Source of the DNA: Chitinophaga sp.
GTDB taxonomy: Bacteria > Bacteroidota > Bacteroidia > Chitinophagales > Chitinophagaceae
NCBI RefSeq assembly: GCF_019236475.1
Contig: NZ_JAFAIX010000009.1
Coordinates: 310,001-374,000, forward strand
Length of the DNA stretch: 64,000 bases
Reading direction: 5' to 3'
Below the pieces are notes generated by a model. The model was not told where the DNA came from and did not search any database. It was given only the letters and a program-made list of their open reading frames with translations. Of this stretch, positions 30,101-38,338 are shown one piece after another (position 1 is the stretch's first letter; the number at the start of each line of letters is the position of its first letter). Made by a program: the position numbers and the translations under genes.

Positions 30101-30352
30101 AGTTCCATGTACATTGAAGATGGTAGCTACTGCCGACTGAAAAACCTCAGTCTAAACTACGCTTTTGGCCCCAAAGTGCTAAAGACCCTGAAGTTATCAC
30201 GGTTACGCATATACGGCGTAATGGATAATGTGTTTACCATTCAGCGTTCTCATGTACCGGATGTGGAAGCCGTTAACGCATATGGTGTATATGATGGCGA
30301 TGGTTACCCCATTCCGCGGAAATATACACTGGGACTTGATTTAGGATTTTAA
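27200..30352 (+). CDS. SusC-like TonB-linked outer-membrane receptor
   Basis: GKVTGIVRDENGSPIPGATILEKGTQNGT; DMLLQGRVTGVNVQNSSGEPG; IDVLKDASAAAIYGSRGSNGVIIVKT. Confidence 0.95.
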   Translation: MSKKILYLLLLLCCSLSMYAQQGKVTGIVRDENGSPIPGATILEKGTQNGTTTNVNGTFSLTLKGTSNVLVVTFVGYAPKELKVGDKTNFQISLAPDAKSLKDVVVIGYQEVSRRKNTASISSVKGDMIKDLPAPSFDMLLQGRVTGVNVQNSSGEPGVRNSVVVRGNSSVLRGYDEARALSSPLYVIDGVPASTDDISVLSYGQGTGTNMLAGLNPNDIESIDVLKDASAAAIYGSRGSNGVIIVKTRKAKLGKPQFNFSTYMGYSQQRKLTELVTGAEERRQKLWVLGLYNKWADNQYLPQMLTDSLNPAFNNATDWQSLFYQTGKINNYDMSMSGGSEAVNYRISLGHYREEGILKNTGFKRYSVLANINSQITSKLTNTTIIKIYRTDRPRSLKDRTGGNFAFNSYELPSSFYKLTDAGKQFLLGNSQNTDKNLNNSMQLSTIFNYSIRPNLNFNTTISYETANSSRNYYVPAVVRTNGYGYASSFADKSEHFTVYNTLEYTKKLGQHTINVIGGQNLEYNSYRNTFASADFIANDYVNVVTVADKNFSTASSGFQESGLQSLFVRMNYDFKGRYLLSGVFNADASSKFGTKNRWGYFPSVSAGWIISDEPFMKGTGNWLNMLKIRGSWGITGTQPEENYLGYNTYAVNNANFTDPTSTYNGGSVITPNYHNGIAQRNLSWEQSIQSNIGLEASLLKDRIKVTMDAYSRGTSRGFFEYKLPVYSGYDLAKTNAIGIRNSGLELMINTRNLSPTSKVQWFTDFNISYNKNVITSLPNGGRSLIIPYNGGAYGFDYLLTVGKPANQMFVFQYGGVYASDADVPFNKLTGKPLQNFVGTDYKGGDPILIDQVGNYYIKEPMDQIVGGDPNPKVTGGLNNAISYKGFTVGFFFTFTAGRQILNSYMLRRYANLFDASGDAGEWKLAQGALFDLTKVNFWKKQGDHADIPSLSLVSSDRDYHYTWFDKSSMYIEDGSYCRLKNLSLNYAFGPKVLKTLKLSRLRIYGVMDNVFTIQRSHVPDVEAVNAYGVYDGDGYPIPRKYTLGLDLGF

Positions 30353-30370
30353 CCATTTAAACAACCAGAC

Positions 30371-31864
30371 ATGAAACGAATCATTTCATATATAATACTC
30401 ATCGCATTTTGCAGTGTTTCCTGCAAGCAGGTACTGGAGCTCAGACCGAAGGAAACACCCAGTAGCGATGTATACTGGCAAAGTGAGAATGATGCGCTGG
30501 CGGCCACATTGGGCGCTTATTCCCTCTTGCGCGACGCGCTCACGGATCAAAACCGCTACTACGTTTACGGCGATGTGCCTTCCAAAGCTTTCCAAATCAC
30601 CTATAACTCAGATTATGCCATTCAGCAGTTGATTGCTGGCTCTTATGATGGCGTGTATTATGGTTACCTGGATAATCTGCAAGACTGGACAAAGTTCTAT
30701 AAGGCTATTGCACAGACCAACCTGTTGATCAAACGGCTGCCACAGATGGATGAAAAGAAATTCAAACTGGCAGACCGTAAGAAATATTTCCTGGGAGAAG
30801 CCCTGTACCTGAGAGCTTTTACCTATTTCTATATTTCACGGGTATGGGGAGACGTGCCGCTGGTAACTACAGCCGTTGAAGATGTCGTGGAGGCGAAACA
30901 ATATGGCAGAGAAACACAAGCTAAAGTACTGGCACAATGCATCGCAGACTTGGAACAAGCCAAGACACTGATTCCAACCGTAACGGAGTCGCCCTCGGAT
31001 AAAGGTATCCGTGCTAGCCTGGCTACTGTTCTGGCCTTGGAAGCGCATATCTACGCCTGGATGGGTAACTACCAAAAATGCGAAGAAATGACAAAAGATA
31101 TCGTAAATAATCCTGCACAGTTTAATCTACAGTTTATTACAGACTCTGCACAGTTCCAGCGTATATCGATTGGGCGTACTTCAGAAAGCATTTTTGAAAT
31201 CAGTATCAACTACGATCAGAATGAAAGCTCACAGCAAGGCATTGGTGAACGTACCTTATATAGTCCTTTCTTGGCTACACGTATCCCAAGCGGAGAGAAC
31301 GTTCCCTGGACATTGAGCATGGAAACCATCAATAAACTGTATGATATCAATGGTGCTGATACCTTGGATCTCCGCTACAAATCTTGGTTCTACCAGGTGA
31401 AGGGGGATCATCCTATGCTGAAAAAATATGCAAATGTGATTTATAAAGATGGTGAAGTAAAGAAGAACCCACGCTTCTCTAATAACATTATCATCTTCCG
31501 TTTGTCGGATATCATGTTACTGCGTGCGGAAGCACTGTACAAAACCGGTAATGAAGCAGGGGCCAGGGTATTGGTAGATCAGATTCGTGCGAGAGCAGGC
31601 ACCACACCAAGTGATCCGACTGTAACAGGGGCTGATTTCTTGTCATTCCTGGTATACGAGGAAATACGTGAGTTGTATGCAGAAGGGCATATGTATTATG
31701 ACCTCATACGCAATGATATGCTCTCTGAATTCAATGATGTATTTGATGGCGCATTAGATAAAGGAAGCGCCAATTACGGACGCCAGTACTGGCCGATTAA
31801 CAGGGATCTGTTCAAAGATAATCCCTATATGAAGCAAACGCCTTACTGGAGCGGTAGATTATAG
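30371..31864 (+). CDS. SusD-like RagB lipoprotein
   Basis: Lipobox FCSVSCKQ; ALYLRAFTYFYISRVWGDVPLVT; DIMLLRAEALYKTG...VDQIRARAG; YDLIRNDM. Confidence 0.93.
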   Translation: MKRIISYIILIAFCSVSCKQVLELRPKETPSSDVYWQSENDALAATLGAYSLLRDALTDQNRYYVYGDVPSKAFQITYNSDYAIQQLIAGSYDGVYYGYLDNLQDWTKFYKAIAQTNLLIKRLPQMDEKKFKLADRKKYFLGEALYLRAFTYFYISRVWGDVPLVTTAVEDVVEAKQYGRETQAKVLAQCIADLEQAKTLIPTVTESPSDKGIRASLATVLALEAHIYAWMGNYQKCEEMTKDIVNNPAQFNLQFITDSAQFQRISIGRTSESIFEISINYDQNESSQQGIGERTLYSPFLATRIPSGENVPWTLSMETINKLYDINGADTLDLRYKSWFYQVKGDHPMLKKYANVIYKDGEVKKNPRFSNNIIIFRLSDIMLLRAEALYKTGNEAGARVLVDQIRARAGTTPSDPTVTGADFLSFLVYEEIRELYAEGHMYYDLIRNDMLSEFNDVFDGALDKGSANYGRQYWPINRDLFKDNPYMKQTPYWSGRL

Positions 31865-31887
31865 TCATCCACTTAAAAAAATTATGT

Positions 31888-32583
31888 ATGAAAAAGTTGA
31901 TTTATTATAGCTGTATGCTGGGCCTTGCTATCGTCCTGCTGCAGGCTTGCAAGAAAGATAATTATATTGTGGGAGGCAGTCTGCATAACCCAAAATACAA
32001 CGGCACTACTTACGATTATCTACATACTAATCACTTGTTCGATACCCTGCTGATAGTGATCGACCAGTTGGGATTGAAAGATGAAATTAATGCGAATAAC
32101 ACTACCTTCTTCGCACCTACAAATTATTGTTTCTATAATTATGTAAAGAAGATAGTGCAGGCCAGAAAACGTATAGCGCAAAATGATGAGAACCTGGTAG
32201 TGAATTTCAGTGATATAGATCTGAATACTCTACGGGATTCCATTCGGGCTTATATTTTTCCTGGAAGAATCGTATTGGATTCATTGGACAAGTATGGCAA
32301 AATGATTACTGCCATGGACGGAGAACAACGGTTGATCCGGGCTATTGAGGACCCCTCTGTAAATGTGGGCGGTACTAATTTTACGGATCTACCTAAATAT
32401 ATGTTTCTGACAAAAATTTATGGCACGCGCGACCCTGATAACCTCGACAGTCTGAAACTAATTCCGGATAGTCAGAAGGATGAGACATCCATCATGCAGA
32501 CCACGGGCATTATCACCAATAACGGGGTATTGCACGTGTTGAGCAATTATCACATCCTCACTTTTGCCAAAATTCCTCAATAA
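31888..32583 (+). CDS. Fasciclin-like lipoprotein
   Basis: Lipobox VLLQACKKD; NNTTFFAPTNYCFYNY; TGIITNNGVLHVLSNYHILTF. Confidence 0.8.
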   Translation: MKKLIYYSCMLGLAIVLLQACKKDNYIVGGSLHNPKYNGTTYDYLHTNHLFDTLLIVIDQLGLKDEINANNTTFFAPTNYCFYNYVKKIVQARKRIAQNDENLVVNFSDIDLNTLRDSIRAYIFPGRIVLDSLDKYGKMITAMDGEQRLIRAIEDPSVNVGGTNFTDLPKYMFLTKIYGTRDPDNLDSLKLIPDSQKDETSIMQTTGIITNNGVLHVLSNYHILTFAKIPQ

Positions 32584-32589
32584 TTTACT

Positions 32590-33561
32590 ATGAAAATGTG
32601 TAAATATATTTCGCTGTTCCTTTTGCTGATAGCCGTTTTTGCTGCCTGCACTAAAGTAACGCCAGGTTATATCAGCGATCAGATTCGTTATGTAGACGAC
32701 ACCTTCAGGGTGCCTAAAGGAACCTACTATTCGGCCGACTGGCGCTCCTTTCAGGCAGATGGTTCCAGTTATCCACTCAGTGTAAAACTGCTGGAGATAA
32801 GGGACCTGGCCACTGGTAAAGTAGCCACGCAGTTTTCCGATTCCCAAAACGTTTGGGTATTCAACGAACTGTTTAACCCAGATACGGATACCACCGTGGA
32901 ACTCCTGAATAAGAAACGCACCATGCAAAGGGTACTGCCTATTCAAATCATGGAGAAATCCGGACAGGTAACGTTGAATCAAGGCTCTTTAAATATTCCT
33001 GATGGGAATTACACTTTTGATATCAGTGTTGCCAATGAGAGAGGGATGAAGGTATTCAAAAATATCGCGGTGTTGCAATTATACCTGGAGCAGTTCCAAG
33101 ATCAAGGAAAGGGCTGTGCATGGTTTAAGGATAATACCACTACCAGCGGGGATTTGGGCGCGCCTACCATGACTTGTACCAAAGTATCTGACCAAGGTTA
33201 TCGCGTAATTGTACGGATAACGGATAAAGCAGGAAATCCATTTAATCCGAAAGCAGGGGAGTTAATCAAACGTGGCGACAGGCCTTTGTTTGAAAGCTAT
33301 GCACGCTTTCATCCAGTACAATATACAGATACTACGATGATTTGTGATTATGAGGTAACGCCGTTCCCTATGAAGGAAGTGCCAGGTTATGGTTATCTGA
33401 TGTATTATCGTATACCCAGCCAGTTTGTAACGATTGATCCAGGCGTAACACCTACTCCTGATCCGATATATAGTGTGAATCCACGTTTTGCTTTCCGCCT
33501 GTTGGTACCAGGTACTTACCTGGTGAACATTAAGTTGCAGAAGGTTTTAAGAAAGATATAG
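32590..33561 (+). CDS. SusD-associated lipoprotein, DUF5007-like
   Basis: Lipobox FAACTKV; YISDQIRYVDDTFRVPKGTYYSADW...; follows SusC/SusD/fasciclin in the same direction. Confidence 0.65.
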   Translation: MKMCKYISLFLLLIAVFAACTKVTPGYISDQIRYVDDTFRVPKGTYYSADWRSFQADGSSYPLSVKLLEIRDLATGKVATQFSDSQNVWVFNELFNPDTDTTVELLNKKRTMQRVLPIQIMEKSGQVTLNQGSLNIPDGNYTFDISVANERGMKVFKNIAVLQLYLEQFQDQGKGCAWFKDNTTTSGDLGAPTMTCTKVSDQGYRVIVRITDKAGNPFNPKAGELIKRGDRPLFESYARFHPVQYTDTTMICDYEVTPFPMKEVPGYGYLMYYRIPSQFVTIDPGVTPTPDPIYSVNPRFAFRLLVPGTYLVNIKLQKVLRKI

Positions 33562-33580
33562 GTAAATGGTGAGAATAAGT

Positions 33581-33618
33581 ATTTGCAAGGGAGATGACTT
33601 GTTCATCTCCCTGCAAAT
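33581..33618. terminator. Bidirectional hairpin between convergent genes
   Basis: ATTTGCA-a-GGGAGATGA-cttgt-TCATCTCCCTGCAAAT. Confidence 0.75.
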
Positions 33619-33623
33619 ATGAA

Positions 33624-34472
33624 TTATTTCACTGGCTCTACTGTATAACCTTGCTTACGCAAAAGATTAATCACTCCTTCTTCCCCTCCAAGATGACCTG
33701 CCCCAAAAGCAAAGAAAGTGCTGGATGTTGTTGCTGCCTTTTCTATAACAGGAATCCAGTTTTTATTGCGTGTATACAATAATACATTGGCGTATTCGGC
33801 ATAGGATGATTCTTGCAGTGCAAACTCAAAGATCTTATCTACATTGCCTTCAGCATAGTACTGTTTGGTTTGCTCATCTCTTTTGCGCGCCGCTTCAGGA
33901 TTTTTGATATCCTTAATGATATCCGCCATTTGCACGCTATCAGGGATGACGTCAAATATTTTGAGCTGTGTCTCCAAACTTTCTAATCCTTCCACTGGTT
34001 TATTACTAGCCTTGGCCATGCCAAGAAATTCCTGCTCCAGTCCTGTAGGCGGACATCTCATATGTTGCACCATTAACAAACTGATCAGCACCAATGGTTT
34101 GAGATGAATCAACTGTGTTGCCTCCATATGGAAGCTATCGCGGATATAATTGGAGAACACTTGGAAATCGCTATCAGACATCGCTTTGCGCAGGTCATTT
34201 TCAGGCTTGGGAGCAAGTAAGGCCTGCATTTTTGCGGCAAACTGCGGATCTGCCATATTCATTTCTAAATACAGTGTAGAGGCCTTATCGAAAGCCTGTT
34301 GGGCTGCAGGGGAAATTTTGATTTCTTCTTTACAGAGCAGGTGGTAGGTGCCATAGAGCCAGGAGGGCTGTTTAAGACCTTTCCCTGAGACTTTCCACAA
34401 CAGGGAAGATTCTTGTGCCTGGCTGACCAGCGTTGTAAAGCATACAAGGGTAAAAAGAAAAATCTTCTTCAT
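33624..34472 (-). CDS. TraB/GumN family protein
   Basis: SLLWKVSGKGLKQPSWLYGTYHLLC...YLEMNM...GLESLETQLKIFD...FFAFGAGHLGGEEGVINLLRKQGYTVEPV. Confidence 0.9.
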   Translation of the reverse strand: MKKIFLFTLVCFTTLVSQAQESSLLWKVSGKGLKQPSWLYGTYHLLCKEEIKISPAAQQAFDKASTLYLEMNMADPQFAAKMQALLAPKPENDLRKAMSDSDFQVFSNYIRDSFHMEATQLIHLKPLVLISLLMVQHMRCPPTGLEQEFLGMAKASNKPVEGLESLETQLKIFDVIPDSVQMADIIKDIKNPEAARKRDEQTKQYYAEGNVDKIFEFALQESSYAEYANVLLYTRNKNWIPVIEKAATTSSTFFAFGAGHLGGEEGVINLLRKQGYTVEPVK

Positions 34473-34475
34473 GAG

Positions 34476-35558
34476 CTATGAATGGCGTTGATAAAATTCA
34501 AGTAAAAACTGTTGTAATATCTGAAGGTCTTTAGACAAATGCAGTGCCGAAATGATGGCTCTGTGTACCGGTGCATGATGTGGCAACGGATATGGAAAGC
34601 TGGAAATGATCAGATCTCTCTCTGACAAGTAATTTGCCAGGGAAGGACGATCATCATATTGCGGTAGTATGAATATCGGGAGACACGGATGCTGCTGATA
34701 GGGAACGCCTTCTAACAGGTGACGGGCGGTCTGAATATTCAACTTAAGCTGTTGTAATTGCTGTTTGATCAACGGTGCGGATTGCAGCCATGCAAAGGCA
34801 GTTGCTGGCATCATAGGCGTACTTGCGGTGAAGTAGGGGGTACGTTTTAGGGCCGCAATATCTGCTGCAGTACCAGCAATAACGCCACCTTCCGTACTAT
34901 ATGCTTTTGCCAGGGAAGTGGTGACCAGGTAACGTACGTTATCCGTACCTGGAGCCGTATGAATACTCCCTTTCCCTTCTGGTCCCAGTATCCCGAAACC
35001 GTGGGAATCATCCAGTATTACGAGCACCTGTCGACTCAACTGCCGCAGCCAATCGAAATTGAATACCGTTCCCGTAATCGGATTAACGGTATCTGATACA
35101 ATCACATAGGAATGATCAGGGTGATTGTTTACTTTTTCAATCGTCTGGGCTTCCCATTGCTGCCGCGTTTCCGTTGGTAATGCAGGCACATGATGCCAGA
35201 TCGCAGGATGCGCACCAGGTGCATATAACAGTTCTCCGCAATTGGCGGCATAGTGAATAGCAGCCTGACCAGATAGGTAACCAGAAGAAAACAGTACTGC
35301 TGCCTGCTGGTCCATCGTGGAGGCCAGGGCATGTTCCATTTCTTCGTATAGGCTTAAACGTATGTTGCTAACGCGGGATGCAGGAAATAAGGCGCCGAAT
35401 TGGTTGATACCCTCAATGAGGGTGGCTTTAAAAACAGGGTGTTGGTGTAATCCTAGATAGGAGAAGCCGGAAAAAAATAGACAGCTTCTCCCATCAATGA
35501 CTACCGTTCTGCCTGGGGTGAGATCGGTGTGGAACATAGGAATTGTTTGTGGAGACAA
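34476..35558 (-). CDS. Pyridoxal-phosphate alpha-oxoamine synthase-like (BioF/KBL family) aminotransferase
   Basis: FFSGFSYLGLHQHP; VLFSSGYLSGQAAI; VILDDSHGFGILGPEGKGS; TTSLAKAYSTEGGVIAG. Confidence 0.82.
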   Translation of the reverse strand: MSPQTIPMFHTDLTPGRTVVIDGRSCLFFSGFSYLGLHQHPVFKATLIEGINQFGALFPASRVSNIRLSLYEEMEHALASTMDQQAAVLFSSGYLSGQAAIHYAANCGELLYAPGAHPAIWHHVPALPTETRQQWEAQTIEKVNNHPDHSYVIVSDTVNPITGTVFNFDWLRQLSRQVLVILDDSHGFGILGPEGKGSIHTAPGTDNVRYLVTTSLAKAYSTEGGVIAGTAADIAALKRTPYFTASTPMMPATAFAWLQSAPLIKQQLQQLKLNIQTARHLLEGVPYQQHPCLPIFILPQYDDRPSLANYLSERDLIISSFPYPLPHHAPVHRAIISALHLSKDLQILQQFLLEFYQRHS

Positions 35559-35993
35559 CTAGTCCTTTTTAGTGCAAAGGATAAAATGAAAATCGCCGGA
35601 TACCACTTTCATATCGAAATGATCATCATCCAGTCGATCTACTGTTACTAGGTTCTCCGCCTTACGATCTCCGTTAGAAGCAGTAACGGAAATAACTTTA
35701 CCATTACTGAGTATCCGATATTTACCGGAATCAGGTTTATTGTCGATGGTGGCAATGAACACGTTATTATCTAGGAACTGATAGTATACATTGCTGTAAT
35801 AGCCGTCTTTTAAATCGCGTGCCTGTGTGATCTGGGTCAGATTGTAAGGATCTCCTTTAGGCACCTTTACATCATATACCCGCCATTTTTTATGCAATAG
35901 CAATTCGTTCGTCTTACCGGTATTACATGCCTGCAGGAATAATGCAGCGATGATAACAGTAAAGACTACACGGAACATAGTGTTTGTTTTCAT
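35559..35993 (-). CDS. Hypothetical lipoprotein (lipocalin-like size)
   Basis: Lipobox LFLQACNTG; KWRVYDVKVPKGDPYN. Confidence 0.65.
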   Translation of the reverse strand: MKTNTMFRVVFTVIIAALFLQACNTGKTNELLLHKKWRVYDVKVPKGDPYNLTQITQARDLKDGYYSNVYYQFLDNNVFIATIDNKPDSGKYRILSNGKVISVTASNGDRKAENLVTVDRLDDDHFDMKVVSGDFHFILCTKKD

Positions 35994-35994
35994 A

Positions 35995-36528
35995 TTATCG
36001 GGAACCGAATTTTGCTTTGTTATAGGCCTCTGACTGACCTTTTGGAATAGAAAGGCTATCCCATTTGTCTTTCAGTATCATCTTACCAATATAAACCATC
36101 TGTCCCACATGATAGGGAATATGTCCCAGTTGACGGTTAATGGCATCTACCACAATAAGTGGTTCATTGCGGATCATTACCGTCTTTTCCAGGTCTTCCG
36201 GCTTCAGGGAAGCCAAAGTATCCATCATACATTTCCAGCCTTCTTCCCAGAGGGCTTGAATAGCTTCCTTATCAAGATTATCGTTCTCAAATTCCTCATC
36301 GCGGTGACGGTTAGGTTTCTCGCCATCGGTGGTGAGGAAGTCTGTCCAGCGGGAGAGCATATTGCCGCGCACATGTTTCACAATGTGGGCAATGCTGTTT
36401 GGTTCTCCTGCTGGCTGCCAGTGTAACTGTTCAGTATTCAGGCGGGCAATGGTTTTGCTGCCCATTTCTTTGGCAGTGAGAAAACGTTGTTGAACGCTGG
36501 TCAGATATGCGGTTGCTAATGATGACAT
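35995..36528 (-). CDS. DinB-like / DUF1572 family protein
   Basis: KTIARLNTEQLHWQPAGEPNSIAHIVKHVRGNMLSRWTDFLTTDGEKPNRHRDEEF...LGHIPYHVGQMVYIGK. Confidence 0.85.
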   Translation of the reverse strand: MSSLATAYLTSVQQRFLTAKEMGSKTIARLNTEQLHWQPAGEPNSIAHIVKHVRGNMLSRWTDFLTTDGEKPNRHRDEEFENDNLDKEAIQALWEEGWKCMMDTLASLKPEDLEKTVMIRNEPLIVVDAINRQLGHIPYHVGQMVYIGKMILKDKWDSLSIPKGQSEAYNKAKFGSR

Positions 36529-36546
36529 GATGAATCAGTTTTAGGA

Positions 36547-38253
36547 TTAATAACCTGCGGCGCTGTCGTCGCCGCGTTTGTCTGCTGCTGCATCCAGTTT
36601 TTTGGATGTCAGGTTTTTACGAATTAATTCTGTTCTGCCGATAGGGCCTCTTTTCACCACTTTGTACCCCATTGCTTCCAGTGCTTTGATGCTGGCTTCA
36701 TTGAAACCTGTTTCCACATATACTACATCTGGCAGCCATTGGTGATGGAATTTCGGTTTATTCACGGCATCATCTGGGGAAAGGCCGAATTCCAGCGAAT
36801 TTAACAGGGTCTGAAACACAGAGGTGATGATCGTAGAGCCACCTGGAGTGCCCAGGGAATAAACCGGCGTATTGTTTTGTAATACGATGGTCGGCGTCAT
36901 GCTGCTGAGCATACGTTTGCCGGGAGCAATTGCATTGGCTTCTGTGCCTACAAGTCCGTACATATTGGGTACGCCTGGTTTTACGCTGAAATCATCCATT
37001 TCATTATTCAGGAGGAAGCCGGCTTTACCTACCACTGTACGAGAACCGTAGTGCCCGTTGAGGGTAGTGGTGACTGCCACGGCATTTCCTTCTTTATCAA
37101 TAATGCTCAGATGCGTAGTTTGTTCGCTTTCCTTGATCAGTCCGGCTTTGGTTTGATCGCTGTTACCTGCTTTGCCTGGTTGATAATCTGCCATTCTTTG
37201 TTTCAGGTAATCCGGTTGGATCAGTTTTGCTACCGGTACTTTTACAAAGTCTGGATCGCCGAGAAACTCGGCCCTGTCGGCGTACGCGCGTCTCTCTACC
37301 TCAATCATCAACTGCATGGCCTCCGGCGATTGAAAACCCCATTTACCGATAGGGTACTTTTCTATCATCATCATCATTTGCTGTAAACAAATACCGCCAG
37401 AAGATGGGAGGGGCATGGTAACAATCGTTTTACCTTTGTACTGGAAGGAGAGAGCAGTTCTTTCTTTCGCTTTATAGTTCTTCAGATCTGCCAAAGTCAT
37501 GATACCATGACCGCGCTGCATTTCGGCTACAATTTTATTGGCCGTTTCGCCTTCATAAAATCCTGCCATTCCTTTTTCACGTACTAATCGGAGGGTATGT
37601 GCCAATTCCGGCTGTAAGAGGGTATCTCCGGCTTTCCAGGGTACATCTTTTACAAAAGCTGTGGGGGCAGTATTGAGTTTCAGGAATTCCGCTCTCGTAT
37701 CATTGAGGTTTTTTGCTTCCTGGGCAGTAATCACATATCCTTTCTCCGCCAGTTGGATAGCGGGATCAATCAACTTGCTGAATGGCAGTTTACCATATTT
37801 ATGAGAAGCATATAACCCAGCGATGGTGCCCGGTACGCCTGCGGCCAGGTGGCCATCCAAACTTAAATGCGTGATGGGATTACCTGCGCTATCCAGGTAC
37901 ATATCGCGACTAGCTTTCGCAGGGGCGGTTTCGCGGTAGTCGATAGCAATATTTTTCCCGTTTTTCAGGTGGGCTACTAGGAATCCTCCTCCGCCGATAT
38001 TGCCGGCGCCTGGGTATACGACCGCCAATGCCAACTGTGTAGCGATGGCCGCATCTACGGCATTCCCTCCTTGCTGCAATATGAGCACACCCGCCTGACT
38101 GGCAAGGGGATGGGCGGAAACCACCGCACCGTTGGGAACGGAAATATTTTTTTCTATGGTATAGTCGTAAGGGCGAAGTTGGTAGCCCGGTTGCTGGGCA
38201 CGGGCACTGAGTAATCCGCCGATGGCCACTCCAAATATTAACAGAAAACGCAT
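36547..38253 (-). CDS. ggt: Gamma-glutamyltransferase
   Basis: GGNAVDAAIATQLALAVVYPGAGNIGGGGFLV; catalytic Thr in TTHLSIIDKEGNAVAVTTTLN; GTPGGSTIITSVFQT. Confidence 0.95.
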   Translation of the reverse strand: MRFLLIFGVAIGGLLSARAQQPGYQLRPYDYTIEKNISVPNGAVVSAHPLASQAGVLILQQGGNAVDAAIATQLALAVVYPGAGNIGGGGFLVAHLKNGKNIAIDYRETAPAKASRDMYLDSAGNPITHLSLDGHLAAGVPGTIAGLYASHKYGKLPFSKLIDPAIQLAEKGYVITAQEAKNLNDTRAEFLKLNTAPTAFVKDVPWKAGDTLLQPELAHTLRLVREKGMAGFYEGETANKIVAEMQRGHGIMTLADLKNYKAKERTALSFQYKGKTIVTMPLPSSGGICLQQMMMMIEKYPIGKWGFQSPEAMQLMIEVERRAYADRAEFLGDPDFVKVPVAKLIQPDYLKQRMADYQPGKAGNSDQTKAGLIKESEQTTHLSIIDKEGNAVAVTTTLNGHYGSRTVVGKAGFLLNNEMDDFSVKPGVPNMYGLVGTEANAIAPGKRMLSSMTPTIVLQNNTPVYSLGTPGGSTIITSVFQTLLNSLEFGLSPDDAVNKPKFHHQWLPDVVYVETGFNEASIKALEAMGYKVVKRGPIGRTELIRKNLTSKKLDAAADKRGDDSAAGY

Positions 38254-38338
38254 GGAAAAACTCTTTTAACTAAATTAGTATTACCAGCGAATTTCAGGAA
38301 ATTTACTCTACTTTGCCGGATATTTTATTCCTTTTTCT

